From: Chryseobacterium binzhouense
GTDB lineage: Bacteria > Bacteroidota > Bacteroidia > Flavobacteriales > Weeksellaceae
DNA length: 64,000 nucleotides
Reading direction: 5' to 3'
NCBI RefSeq assembly: GCF_007474545.1
Contig: NZ_VKOG01000001.1
Location: 992,001 to 1,056,000, forward strand
A program made the translations under genes and the position numbers. How positions within the stretch are numbered: the first letter of the stretch is position 1; each line of letters opens with the position of its first letter. The notes beneath the pieces are model-generated. The model was given only the letters and a program-made list of their open reading frames with translations, ran no database searches and was not told the origin of the DNA. This document shows, one piece after another, positions 44,308-53,458 of the stretch.

Positions 44308-44840
44308 GATACCGATGGTGACGGTATTCCTAATCATTTAGATTTAGACTCAGATAACGATGGCTGTCCGGATGCAATTGAAGGTGGTGCGGCTTTCACA
44401 TCTACTAATCTTGTTAACTCTTCAATGTCGGGAGGGAACTCTGGTGCTACAAGCGGCACTTTCAATCAGCCGGTTACTCAGAATTTAGGAAATACGGTCA
44501 ATACAACCTCAACCTCTACAAGCTATGGTGTGCCTACTGTTGCAGGTTCTGGACAGACAATTGGAACTGCGCAAACGGCTAATCCCGTTTTGGTGGCAGG
44601 AACAGCCTGAGCCAATCAGACCATAATTTCAGGAAATACGCCAACAGCGCTTTCATTAACAGGAGCTACAGGAAGCATCCAATGGCAGGTTTCTACCAAC
44701 AATACATTATTTACAAATATTTCAGGAGCGACCAATGCTACTTACGCTCCGGGAGCATTAACGGCTACGAGATATTACCGGGCAATTGTTACCAGCGCAG
44801 GTGGCTGTACGGCAATAAGTAACACGGTAACTGTCAATAT
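44308..44840 (+). repeat. Internal tandem module, copy 2
   Basis: Second copy of the 43021-43553 unit. It contains the TGA at 44608-44610 where copy 1 has GGA. Confidence 0.85.
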
Positions 44841-46310
44841 TACAACGCTTTGTAGCGTGAGCACTTTACAGCCAACAGTTTCCGGTACGCTTACCAATAC
44901 CTGTCCTGCCAATTTTGCAGATTTGAACACAACGTATTCAGGAACTCTGCCTCCAGACTCAGAGATGAAATGGTTTACGAATAATACCCATAGCGGAACA
45001 GCATTAACATCGGTGCAGGTTTCAAAAGCAACTGCAGGAACTTACTATGCATTCTTCTATGATACAGTAAACAATTGTTACAGCAATGCTTCTGCGCCTG
45101 TAACAGTTACGATAACTCCTTGTTGTCCGTCTTTTACAAGTTACAGTACGACGGGCTGGTCTGCAAGAGTATTTGATGCTCCTGCCGGAACTGATGCTTG
45201 GACAGAGATCTCAAATGCTAATAACTTTCCTACGAGCAGCTATTCTCAGGTAGCTACATTTAATTATAATGTAAAAGCAGGAACCAGTGATGCTTACAGT
45301 ATAGATTTTCAAACATTAGGTACAGGTTTAATGCCTTCTAATCCACAAATTCAAAATTATGTCGGAACTCAGATCAACAATGATCCAAGCTGGCCGGTTG
45401 GTGATCCCAGAATTAATGAAGATTATGCTGTTTTATTTAGTAAAACGGTTGCGAGTGGAGAAGAAGGAACTTATCAATATGATTTAACGTATGGTGATGA
45501 TCATATCTTTATTTATAAAAACGGTGTGAAAATTAATCAAATGGATAATGCTTACTATCTGTATCCTTTTGTCAATTTTGCAACGGTAAACTTAGCGGTG
45601 GGTGATGTTATTTCTGTTCTGATGGTAGAGGAGTTTGAGTTCAATACAGAAGTACAGATATTTGCCAATAAAATTCCGACAGTACAAAATATCACCAATA
45701 CCTGTCCATCTACAACGGTTAATCTGAATGATGCCTATACAGGAAATACTGCACCCGGAGCAAATCTTGTATGGTTCAACAATAATACGCATAGCGGAAC
45801 GGCTTTAACGGCAGCACAAGTTGCCAATGCTGGTGCAGGAACTTATTATGCTTTTTATTCTAATGGTTCAGGATGTTACAGTCCAGCTTCCAATGCAGTA
45901 ACGGTCACTATTAATAGTTGTGTTTGCTACAGAGATCCTGTAAATAACGGAAGCGGAACAGAAACAAAAATGGGAATTACATTATTAAAAAGAGCAGGAA
46001 GTAATGATCCAAGTAATTGGCCAATGGTAAGAAAATCGGGACATATCGCTCTGGAATCTAATACACAAGGTTTTGTAGTGACAAGAATTGCTAAGGCAGA
46101 TTTAGGAAATATTACCAATCCACAGGAAGGAATGATGGTGTATGACACAACAGATAAATGTCTGAAAATATATTCTGACAATGCCTGGAAATGTTTCAGC
46201 ACGCCTGCTTGCCCTGATGAAAGCCCAATTCCGCCTGTAGTTAATCCCAATACTTCTCCTCAAACTTAAATCTTAATTGGATTGATTTAAATTATTAATA
46301 CAACAAAAAA

Positions 46311-46847
46311 ATGAAAAAAATATATTCAACAATTTGTCTGGTCATAGCATCTCTTTGCTTTTCACAGGTAATTATAGGTAACAATATAGGAACGACCAAC
46401 GACAAAACATCCGTTTTATTAGAATTTGCTGACCAAAATAAAGGTATCATACTACCTTACAACCGAACATTACCTTCTGGTTCTGGCTTGGTGGAAGGAA
46501 CAATTCTCTTAGATGCTACAGATCCGGTCAATGCTAAGGTAAAATATTATAATGGCACTTGGCAGGATTTGAGCAGTGGTAACGGAGCAAATGTAAGTTC
46601 TTATTTGTCGATACAACCTTCTACAATAGAAGATACAACAAAAGGTGCAATTATAGGTGCTCCAACATCTTCAGCAAACGGTGTACTTATCTTGGAATCT
46701 GCCAACAAAGCAATGGTTTTACCAATGGTAGAAGATACAGACAATATTCCTGATCCTGCTCCTGGAATGATGGTGTACATCAACAAAGCAGGAGCTAAAA
46801 GATTAGCGATTTTTAATGGTTCTAAATGGACTTTTTGGAAATCATAA
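46311..46847 (+). CDS. Hypothetical secreted protein sharing C-terminal module with preceding gene
   Basis: The 178-residue protein has a signal peptide (IYSTICLVIASLCFSQ) and a C-terminal segment NKAMVLPMVEDTDNIPDPAPGMMVYINKAGAKRLAIFNGSKWTFW, which parallels QGFVVTRIAKADLGNITNPQEGMMVYDTTDKCLKIYSDNAWKCF in the large lectin protein. It lies 41 nt after that gene and before a strong terminator, so it is the last gene of the surface-protein operon. The function is unknown. Confidence 0.7.
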   Translation: MKKIYSTICLVIASLCFSQVIIGNNIGTTNDKTSVLLEFADQNKGIILPYNRTLPSGSGLVEGTILLDATDPVNAKVKYYNGTWQDLSSGNGANVSSYLSIQPSTIEDTTKGAIIGAPTSSANGVLILESANKAMVLPMVEDTDNIPDPAPGMMVYINKAGAKRLAIFNGSKWTFWKS

Positions 46848-46863
46848 TTGTATTAAAGCTTAA

Positions 46864-46898
46864 TAAAAAAGAGGATAAATATTTATCCTCTTTTTTTG
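46864..46898 (+). terminator. Rho-independent terminator of the surface-protein locus
   Basis: AAAAGAGGATAAAT and ATTTATCCTCTTTT are perfectly complementary, followed by Ts; on the minus strand it is also A/T-flanked and may serve the converging gene. Confidence 0.85.
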
Positions 46899-46946
46899 TT
46901 ATCAGTTGAATAAACTGACGTATTAATCGTTTGATTTTCAATGTAA

Positions 46947-47345
46947 TTATATAAAAGTCTTTTTTGAACGTTGATATTCTGCAAAAGCTTTATAACTTTC
47001 AGAAAATCCGAAATGATAAATAGCATCAGCATATACAAATATCATTACATATAAAGGAATTTCCTGAAGAGGAGAAAAATTTGAAGAAAATATAAATGAA
47101 ACTGCCATAATGACGGCGAGTGAGAAAAGAATGAGAGACACCGTTCTTGCCCATTTTTTACCAATGAAAACCAGATACATCAGTCCACAGGTAAGTATAA
47201 AGCGGATAATCTGCGAAATAAGTTTTAAAAGCTTAAATTCCGGAACAACAGATTGATAAATATAAATAGAGTAGAGACTGACCAAAAGTATACTGATGAT
47301 GACAGCAATTGTTCTTTTCCTGCCTCGTTGCTGTAGTGATGTCAA
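46947..47345 (-). CDS. Hypothetical membrane protein (four helices)
   Basis: The 132-residue protein has four hydrophobic stretches (IAVIISILLVSLYSIYIY; LISQIIRFILTCGLMYLVFIG; VSLILFSLAVIMAVSFIF; EIPLYVMIFVYADAIYHFG). No ATG fits; TTG 47345, 12 nt after the upstream stop, is the likely start. It appears to be in one operon with the two upstream minus-strand genes. No domain was recognised. Confidence 0.6.
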   Translation of the reverse strand: MTSLQQRGRKRTIAVIISILLVSLYSIYIYQSVVPEFKLLKLISQIIRFILTCGLMYLVFIGKKWARTVSLILFSLAVIMAVSFIFSSNFSPLQEIPLYVMIFVYADAIYHFGFSESYKAFAEYQRSKKTFI

Positions 47346-47357
47346 AAGATATAATAT

Positions 47358-47927
47358 TTAATTTCCGATGTATGAAAGTTTCGATCCTTCTATAAAAGTT
47401 TCCAAAGGCATTTCTTTTGTTGCAGCATTATTAATGAGTTCAAAATAATACACTGAATTTATTTTAAGACGATGATCTCTGAAATCAGTTTTAAATCTTT
47501 TTACTTTTATATTTTTGTTGCCACTGCTAATCTCTGAAGCATTACTTAGTTCAATATTATTGACATCAAAGGCAGCTCGGGGATCTTTCTGTAGCTTCAA
47601 AAACCTTCTTTGGGTTTTGTCTGTATTTTCATCAAGAAATTTCTGCATTTGGTAATCGGTCATAAGCTGTGGATAGATAAGCCCTTGTTTCAGGACAGAA
47701 GTAATGATCTTATCTTTGTTATCATAGTAAACCGTTTTGTTGTCAAAAACAACCGCTTTTTCCTGCATATTGATCTTTCCGGAAAATCTTTGATAGTTTT
47801 TCTTTTTATAATGATTTTTAAAATGTTCCACTGCTTTTATGTCATTTATAACGTCTGTCTTTTGAGCGTAAAAGCATAAAGACAGCAATATAAACACTAT
47901 CATCATACATTTGTTTTTCATAACCAT
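47358..47927 (-). CDS. Hypothetical secreted protein
   Basis: The 189-residue protein has a signal peptide (MIVFILLSLCFYAQ) and then a mixed charged sequence with GKINMQEKAVVFDNKTVYYDNKDK and KRFKTDFRDHRLKINSVYYFEL. No known domain was recognised. It lies 4 nt after the TIGR01777 gene's stop and 12 nt before the small membrane-protein gene, so all three are probably co-transcribed. Confidence 0.6.
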   Translation of the reverse strand: MVMKNKCMMIVFILLSLCFYAQKTDVINDIKAVEHFKNHYKKKNYQRFSGKINMQEKAVVFDNKTVYYDNKDKIITSVLKQGLIYPQLMTDYQMQKFLDENTDKTQRRFLKLQKDPRAAFDVNNIELSNASEISSGNKNIKVKRFKTDFRDHRLKINSVYYFELINNAATKEMPLETFIEGSKLSYIGN

Positions 47928-47931
47928 TGTA

Positions 47932-48852
47932 TTACTTTTTATGTTCTTGTTTATTTAATAAATCTTCCAATGTTTCTTTCAGATTCGGAAACTTGAATTC
48001 ATAGCCTGCTTTTTGTATTTTTTCAGATGATGCTCTAGACCCTTCCAGTAAGACATTTGAAAGTTCACCAAAAATTAATTTCAGCATAAAACCCGGAACA
48101 TTCGGCATAAACAATGGTCTTTTCAGCACATTTGCAATCGTTTTTGTAAATGTTTTATTGGTTGCATGTTGCGGTGATGAAGCGTTAAAAGCTCCTTCCA
48201 TATCAGGGTTTTTTAAGGCAAATTCATAAATTCCGCAAATATCGTCAATGTGTATCCAAGGCATATATTGTTTCCCGCTTCCAATAGGTGAACCAAAGCC
48301 TAATTGTATCGGGATCATCATTTTACTGAGTGCGCCATCATTTTTAGATAAAACAACAGCAGTACGGATTTTCACAACCCGTTCTGCCATATTTTCGGTT
48401 TTGAACTGGTCTGCAGCATTTTCCCATACAATAACGACGTTGCTGAGAAAATCGTGTCCGGGAGGATCATTTTCGGTAAATATTTTTTCGGAAGTTATGG
48501 TGCCGTAATAATTAATCCCGGATGCAGAAATAAATGATTTTAGTCTGATGTTTTTTTGCTTTAAGTATTCCAGAATAAGATTTGCAGATTTCACCCTGCT
48601 CTCAATAAGTTCTGTTTTACGGTCTTCACTCCATCTTTTTTCAGAAATATTGGCTCCTGCAAGGTGGATGATGTGATCTACATTTTCAAAAGCTTTTTCA
48701 TCTGCAATATTATTTTCCAGATCCCATTCAAACTCATTTTCAGCCTCTTTTTTTCGGGTAAGAAATCTTATAGAATAGCTGTTTTCCAGTTTTTTTGAAA
48801 GTGCTCTTGCAATAGCTCCGCTGGCTCCTGTAATGAGTACAATTTCTTTCAT
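47932..48852 (-). CDS. TIGR01777 family (SDR39U1/YfcH-like) epimerase
   Basis: The 306-residue Rossmann protein has the NAD(P) loop ITGASGAIARALSKKL, then VDHIIHLAGANISEKRWSEDRKTELIESRVKSA, ASGINYYG, and the C-terminal GAFNASSPQHATNKTFTKTIANVLKRP, all family hallmarks. It is paralogous to 21369-22265, which has an atypical first loop. The substrate is unknown for the family. The CxxC-protein gene ends 7 nt upstream. Confidence 0.88.
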   Translation of the reverse strand: MKEIVLITGASGAIARALSKKLENSYSIRFLTRKKEAENEFEWDLENNIADEKAFENVDHIIHLAGANISEKRWSEDRKTELIESRVKSANLILEYLKQKNIRLKSFISASGINYYGTITSEKIFTENDPPGHDFLSNVVIVWENAADQFKTENMAERVVKIRTAVVLSKNDGALSKMMIPIQLGFGSPIGSGKQYMPWIHIDDICGIYEFALKNPDMEGAFNASSPQHATNKTFTKTIANVLKRPLFMPNVPGFMLKLIFGELSNVLLEGSRASSEKIQKAGYEFKFPNLKETLEDLLNKQEHKK

Positions 48853-48859
48853 TGTGAAA

Positions 48860-49204
48860 TTAATTTTTAACGATTAAAACAAAATCTTCTTCCAGTATTT
48901 TGTATCCCTGGTCGTAAATAAATTTGTATTCCGAACCGTTTTTATAAATTTTTAAATTGGTAAAGTAATTAAAATCAAAACCTAAGCCATCAAGCTTCTT
49001 TTTCGGAATTTTTGTTTTCCCTTCTGTATTGATTTCGCTCAGGATTCTGTAGTTTTTGCGCAGTTTATTGTTTACGTTGCGCATCAGGTTGGTAGAATCT
49101 TTATTTTGTTTGTTATTGTAAGCGTTTCTGCATGCATCGTTGCAGAATTTTTTATCAGATCTTCCGATAATTTTTTCGCCGCATTCCATACATTCCATAA
49201 TCAT
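48860..49204 (-). CDS. Small Cys4 zinc-ribbon protein
   Basis: From ATG 49204 (overlapping the upstream stop as TAATG) the 114-residue protein starts with two CxxC-type pairs: MECMECGEKIIGRSDKKFCNDACRNAYNN, a putative zinc site, followed by a basic helix and a C-terminal beta part (LDGLGFDFNYFTNLKIYKNGSEYKFIYDQGYKIL). It is probably a nucleic-acid or protein-binding factor; similar short proteins occur in flavobacteria without assigned role. An in-frame extension upstream exists but overlaps the HPP gene. Confidence 0.7.
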   Translation of the reverse strand: MIMECMECGEKIIGRSDKKFCNDACRNAYNNKQNKDSTNLMRNVNNKLRKNYRILSEINTEGKTKIPKKKLDGLGFDFNYFTNLKIYKNGSEYKFIYDQGYKILEEDFVLIVKN

Positions 49205-49800
49205 TAATTTTTCAATTTGTGTTGATGTTTTTTCCTCAGCATATTTTTTATTCTGCTGTGATTTGGGTAAGTTCTGTTTTGGGTTAAATTGTTGAATACC
49301 AATGCAACTGCCAAAAGTATAATACATCCCGAAAGAACAGGAGAAAGTACATACCAGTATCCCAGGTCAGGAATTTTTCCTGTTGAACTTACCGCAATAA
49401 GTGCTGTAGCGCCACCTGGAGGATGCAGAGTCTTTGTATACTGCATAATGACGATAGAGGAGGCTACCGCAAGGGGAGCAGACAGCCAGATAATATCCGG
49501 AACAAACTGATAAACAGTAACTCCTGCCAAAGCAGATAATACATGACCGCCGATCAGATTTCTCGGCTGTGCGAGCGGACTCTGGATCGCTCCATAAATC
49601 AGTACGCTGGATGCACCGAAAGACCCGATAAGAAATATATTTTCCTGCTCAAATAAATATTGCGACTGAAGAAATGCAATAATGCCAATTCCGAAAAATG
49701 CGCCTAAAAATGACCATAAATGTTCTTTTTTGTCAATCAGCGTTTCACGGTAAATTACATATTTTGAAACTCTTAATGTTCTTTTTATCGTTTTTTTCAC
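49204..49800 (-). CDS. HPP family integral membrane protein
   Basis: The 198-residue protein has four membrane helices and the family motif TLHPPGGATALIAV, plus GSFGASSVLIYGAIQSPLAQPRNLIGGH. HPP proteins have been linked to nitrite transport in plastids and cyanobacteria; in Bacteroidetes the role is not established. The start is GTG at 49800, no ATG being available. It leads the minus-strand operon ending near 46947. Confidence 0.85.
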   Translation of the reverse strand: MKKTIKRTLRVSKYVIYRETLIDKKEHLWSFLGAFFGIGIIAFLQSQYLFEQENIFLIGSFGASSVLIYGAIQSPLAQPRNLIGGHVLSALAGVTVYQFVPDIIWLSAPLAVASSIVIMQYTKTLHPPGGATALIAVSSTGKIPDLGYWYVLSPVLSGCIILLAVALVFNNLTQNRTYPNHSRIKNMLRKKHQHKLKN

Positions 49801-49977
49801 AACTTTATTTGAGCTTTAAAAATACAAAAATATCCGTTTGTAAACGGCTAATTTAAAGAAATAAAAAAATATGCAGATTAAAATTTCTTACGCTGTAATT
49901 CCACAACGGGTATTTAACAGTTTAAAAAAATCAAAAGATTTTCATTTTCCAAAAAAAAGTCTCACATTTGCGCCATC

Positions 49978-50059
49978 AATGGGGTGCTGCAATAGCGGCT
50001 GAGATGATACCCGGGAATTTTTTTCACACCTGATTCGGATAATGCCGACGTAGGGATTT
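49978..50059 (+). ncRNA. TPP riboswitch (THI element)
   Basis: The conserved segments are in order: GGGGTGCT, then GGCTGAGATGATACCCG, then ACCTGATTCGGATAATGCCGACGTAGGGA. Together they match the thiamine pyrophosphate aptamer, including the CTGAGA and CTGATTCGGATAATGCC consensus. It lies 44 nt before the PnuT-type gene, so binding of TPP should turn that gene off. Confidence 0.92.
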
Positions 50060-50066
50060 TTTGATT

Positions 50067-50076
50067 TATCATCTCA
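50067..50076 (+). promoter_or_regulatory. Candidate riboswitch expression platform
   Basis: TATCATCTCA is the exact reverse complement of TGAGATGATA (50000-50009) inside the TPP aptamer. Pairing would disrupt ligand binding, giving an on/off switch just before the start codon at 50103. Confidence 0.5.
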
Positions 50077-50102
50077 TCATTTAATTTATATAAGTTAATT
50101 TG

Positions 50103-50693
50103 ATGCAGGAAATTTTACAGCAGACTACATGGCAGGAATGGCTCGGTGTTGTCTTTTCAGTATTTCAGGTGTTATTGGCACGAAAAAATAACTCCAATAA
50201 CTATCTTTTCGGAATTGCCGGAATTTCACTTTCGCTTTATGTGATGTTTTTCGCAAAACTTTACGCAGAGTTTACCTTAAATCTCTATTACCTCGTCATG
50301 AGCATTTACGGATGGCTGTACTGGAAATTTGGTAAAAAACAAAAAGAAACAGCGATTTCAGAAACCACCAATCATGAGAAAATAATTACGGCAGCAATTG
50401 TAATTGGGACATTCTGCCTTTTCTGGTATTTTCTAACCCGGTTTACAGATTCAGATGTTCCAATTTGGGATTCTTTGGTCAGTGCTTTTGCGTGGGCAGG
50501 AATGTGGCTCATGGCACGAAGAAAAATAGAAAACTGGATTTTACTGAATATGAGCAACATCATTGCAATTCCGTTGTTGATCCACAAAGGTCTTTACTTG
50601 TATGCTGCTTTAACGGCTTTTTTATTCATCGTGGCGATCTTTGGTTACTTAGAATGGCGGAAAATTATTAAATCGAAAGTGGTCGTTGCGTAA
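50103..50693 (+). CDS. pnuT: PnuC/PnuT-type vitamin transporter, probably thiamine (PnuT)
   Basis: The 196-residue membrane protein has about seven helices and PnuC-family features (GVVFSVFQVLLARKNNSNNYLFGIAGISLSLYVMF, YYLVMSIYGWLYW, and late NIIAIPLLIHKGLYLYAALTAFLFIVAIFGYLEWRK). Bacteroidetes members placed behind a THI element are classed as PnuT thiamine transporters; the riboswitch immediately upstream is the reason for calling thiamine rather than nicotinamide riboside. ATG 50103 is preferred over TTG 50100. Confidence 0.85.
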   Translation: MQEILQQTTWQEWLGVVFSVFQVLLARKNNSNNYLFGIAGISLSLYVMFFAKLYAEFTLNLYYLVMSIYGWLYWKFGKKQKETAISETTNHEKIITAAIVIGTFCLFWYFLTRFTDSDVPIWDSLVSAFAWAGMWLMARRKIENWILLNMSNIIAIPLLIHKGLYLYAALTAFLFIVAIFGYLEWRKIIKSKVVVA

Positions 50694-50944
50694 TCTTTAA
50701 ATGAATAAAATAATTAAACGCAAAGATTTAAATAAGAATCAAAGATTGCGACACGTCGCTTGATGAAGCTTCAAAATAGATGCACGTTTAAAATTAATTT
50801 TATTGATTATCCTTTGCTGACTGGAATAAGCAGAGTGTAAAATAAATGTTTGCGTTTAAAATAATTAAAGTCAAACACGGGTTTTATTAATCATAAAAAT
50901 TTTCAAGAGAATGATTAAAATCCATCCATACTAATTTAAAAGAT

Positions 50945-51955
50945 ATGTTGAGACCTCAGGAAATCAGAATTAAAATGCAACAAGTTTCAGAAGTTCCTGC
51001 TGAAATTATTGAGCAAATTCATCAGGAAAGACTGCTTCAGATCTGGGTTCCGAAAATATATGGCGGATTGGGATTGCGCTTGAATCAAGGTTTAAAAGTG
51101 CTTTTTAACTGGTCAAAAATTGATGGAAGTCTGGGTTGGATGTTAACTTTATGTTCGGGAGCCAATTTTTTTTCAAGAAATTTAAAGCCTCATATCGCAA
51201 GTAAACTTTTTTCGGATCATAAAACCTGCTTCGGCGGAAGCGGAATGATTGGCGGAACAGCCGAAAAAGAAACTGACGGAACTTTTTTAATCAACGGACT
51301 GTGGCATTTTGCAACCGGAGCACCTCATTTAAGCCATTTTACATTAAATGCAAAGCTTACGGATAATGAAATTCCTTTGCTGGATGAATCAGGAAATAAA
51401 ATGATTCGGTCATTTATTATTTCTAAAAATCAGGCTGAAATTATCCCGAACTGGCAATCAATGGGAATGAAAGCAACTGGAACCTATTCTTTTAAGGTTG
51501 AAAATGTAAAAGTTACAGAAGATTATAGTTTTGTGTACGATGAGTTTTTTACGGATGATGTTCTAGATAGAATTCCGTTCAGGATTTTTGCTGATCTGAC
51601 TTTATTGGTCAACTATCTTGGCATGGCTTCTCACTTTGCAGAAGAAGCTCTTAAAATTAGACCTCATCTAAATTTGGATTTATTCAATAAGAAAATAGAA
51701 GAAGCAATGAAAAAGGCTGTTGAATTTGCAGATGAAATTGAATCTCTGCTTACTAATTCTAAGTTGGTTATTTCTGAAAAACAGTCTGAAGTTCATGATT
51801 ACTCTTCATCTTTAGTGGAAAGCTTATCGCATCAGATTCTTGAAATTTATTTTCAGCTGGGAATAAGAGCAAGTCACACAGATTCTGCAGTTTACCAGGT
51901 TTTTTGTGATTATTTTACAGCAACGCAGCATGCCAATTTCAGGAGGGAGTTTTGA
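50945..51955 (+). CDS. Acyl-CoA dehydrogenase-like flavoprotein
   Basis: The 336-residue protein has the ACAD/monooxygenase fold in reduced form: an N-terminal helical part, GSGMIGGTAEKETDGTFLINGLWHFATGAPHLSHFTLNAKL as the FAD/beta domain, and a helical C-terminus. It resembles the flavin-dependent hydroxylase-like subgroup (HsaA/DszC style) more than true fatty-acid dehydrogenases. No acyl-CoA or fatty-acid genes are adjacent, so the substrate is open. The 250-bp gap before it has AT-rich text and short ACGCAAAGATTTAAA-type repeats but no seen gene. Confidence 0.75.
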   Translation: MLRPQEIRIKMQQVSEVPAEIIEQIHQERLLQIWVPKIYGGLGLRLNQGLKVLFNWSKIDGSLGWMLTLCSGANFFSRNLKPHIASKLFSDHKTCFGGSGMIGGTAEKETDGTFLINGLWHFATGAPHLSHFTLNAKLTDNEIPLLDESGNKMIRSFIISKNQAEIIPNWQSMGMKATGTYSFKVENVKVTEDYSFVYDEFFTDDVLDRIPFRIFADLTLLVNYLGMASHFAEEALKIRPHLNLDLFNKKIEEAMKKAVEFADEIESLLTNSKLVISEKQSEVHDYSSSLVESLSHQILEIYFQLGIRASHTDSAVYQVFCDYFTATQHANFRREF

Positions 51956-52023
51956 TGTTTATAATTGAAAAATATTTAAAATTATTAGACTTTCAGATTT
52001 TTTCATGAAACTTAATATGTTAT

Positions 52024-52572
52024 TTATTCAACTTTACTTTCTAATTCAATTATTTCAGGATACTTTATCGAATAAAGAATTTTGTATTGATCTCCTTTCT
52101 GGAATTGGTTTCCATCATTAAAAATCCCCTTTTGATAAATTTCATTTTCGGAGGTTTTATATCTGAAAATTGCCCAAATTTTCCAGCCTCCTCTTGTATA
52201 TCTGCTTTCAAGGTCTATTACTTCGGCAATCGTTTCATCATTTGGTTGTGTATAGAGTATTTCTTTTATTCTTTTTTCAGTGAAATGTCCGGTAACAATA
52301 ATTGAGAAGATAATTCCAACGACACTTAATGTTATTATTCCGGTATTTTTTATCGTTTGGTTCAGCCACAGAAATTTATTTGAAAAGAATTTTGATTTAT
52401 TAAAAGTGTAAAATTTCCCAAAAATTGAAAAAATTACTATAAGCCAACCAAAAAAGAAAGTAAAATAACTTATCATCCTTAAAAGATCACTGTCTTTATA
52501 TCCCAAAAAATAAGTTACTGAAAATCCAATTAGGATTAATAAAATTCCAAAAACTATAGTTTTATTTTTCAC
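52024..52572 (-). CDS. DUF3592-like membrane protein
   Basis: The 182-residue protein has three membrane segments (IVFGILLILIGFSVTYFLGY; MISYFTFFFGWLIVIFSIFG; NTGIITLSVVGIIFSIIVTG) and a C-terminal beta domain (AEVIDLESRYTRGGWKIWAIFRYKTSENEIYQKGIFN...GDQYKILYSIKYPEIIEL) like DUF3592. The role is unknown. It begins the AT-rich minus-strand island. Confidence 0.65.
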   Translation of the reverse strand: MKNKTIVFGILLILIGFSVTYFLGYKDSDLLRMISYFTFFFGWLIVIFSIFGKFYTFNKSKFFSNKFLWLNQTIKNTGIITLSVVGIIFSIIVTGHFTEKRIKEILYTQPNDETIAEVIDLESRYTRGGWKIWAIFRYKTSENEIYQKGIFNDGNQFQKGDQYKILYSIKYPEIIELESKVE

Positions 52573-52653
52573 TTTAATATATTGAGAACTTTTTAAAATT
52601 GTCGGAATGTGACTTAAATAAACTGTTTAAAAGTGTTATAAATTTTTTTTAAT

Positions 52654-53337
52654 CTACTTTTGAGAATATTTTATTGGAGGCAGTTTTTCATATTTCTCAA
52701 TGTATTCCCAAATGTACTCCATATTAGGTAGGAAATATCCATCTTTTTCTAAATTGGCAAGTTCATTGTCTTTTATATTTCTAATGTCAAATGGTTCAAG
52801 TTTATTTTCCCGTAAGATTTCTAGACCTCTTGAAATCTCATTCTCTATTTTTGTACTTTTTGTCCAAGGATAATAGTTTATGAATATTTTTAATCGATCA
52901 AATGCAAAAATTGTTCTTTTAGTTTTTGACCAAAAAGTTTTATCATATTTTTTATTTAATTTGTTAATTTTTACGTCGTCTATAATATTGTTGAATATTT
53001 GAGGTCTAAAGAAAATGTCAATTTCAATATCGCCGAAACTCATAAAACCCTCTGCTACTTTATTCCAATTATAAAATATTCTTATTGTTCTTCCGTTTTC
53101 GGTCTTTATTAAGCCTTCATATTTGTCTATTTGCTCTTTTTGAAAATTTCTAAACTTTAAATCTTCAAAAATTTTTTTTGAAAAAATTTTGTTATGTACA
53201 TTTTTCCCGACGTAATCATTTACATCAATTATTATACAAATGAATATCCAAAAAATTATAAAACAAATTAACGAAAAGACTAGTTTTTTTGATGAGAAAT
53301 ATATTGCAGGAAAAATAAGAATAAATGAAATAATCAT
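52654..53337 (-). CDS. Hypothetical protein with N-terminal membrane helices
   Basis: The 227-residue protein has two hydrophobic segments at the N-terminus and a soluble remainder with no recognised domain. AT-rich codon use (many ATT/AAA/TTT) matches its island neighbours more than the flanking core genes. Confidence 0.5.
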   Translation of the reverse strand: MIISFILIFPAIYFSSKKLVFSLICFIIFWIFICIIIDVNDYVGKNVHNKIFSKKIFEDLKFRNFQKEQIDKYEGLIKTENGRTIRIFYNWNKVAEGFMSFGDIEIDIFFRPQIFNNIIDDVKINKLNKKYDKTFWSKTKRTIFAFDRLKIFINYYPWTKSTKIENEISRGLEILRENKLEPFDIRNIKDNELANLEKDGYFLPNMEYIWEYIEKYEKLPPIKYSQK

Positions 53338-53458
53338 GTTTATTATGTACTGATGAAAATCAACATAATATTTACCGTTTTTAATTTTTTAATGGTGATT
53401 AACTTGTTTTCCATAAAGTTTATAAGAGTTGTAATTCTGTTTTTTGGGTAAACACTTA

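Larger units (their letters stand above)
42163..46269 (+). pseudogene. Large surface protein (TSP3 repeats, L-type lectin, Ig-like repeats) broken by in-frame TGA
   Basis: One continuous frame of 1369 codons is split only by TGA at 44608-44610, giving 815 residues and a remainder that could restart at 44857. The first half has signal peptide [20 protein letters not shown], calcium-binding TSP3 motifs ([19 protein letters not shown]), a repeat-rich linker with Ig-like segment, then a second TSP3 set and a bacterial L-type lectin domain ([13 protein letters not shown]...[14 protein letters not shown]). After the stop come more Ig-like units (NNTHSGTALT...AGTYYAF, twice), a second unknown beta domain and a C-terminal GMMVYDTTDKCLKIY module shared with the next gene. 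TGA replaces a Gly GGA codon found in the parallel repeat, so one base change explains it. Confidence 0.8.

Noticed and set aside
44611-44856. UGA recoding (selenocysteine or readthrough) in the lectin gene
   Set aside because: No SECIS-like structure was recognised, and the parallel repeat has Gly, so a nonsense mutation or sequence error is simpler.
49205-49327. N-terminal extension of the zinc-ribbon protein
   Set aside because: It overlaps the HPP gene; ATG 49204 directly after its stop gives a clean Cys-rich start.
50694-50944. Possible gene or RNA between pnuT and the acyl-CoA dehydrogenase-like gene
   Set aside because: Only AT-rich text with short ACGCAAAG-like repeats; no frame or fold was convincing.
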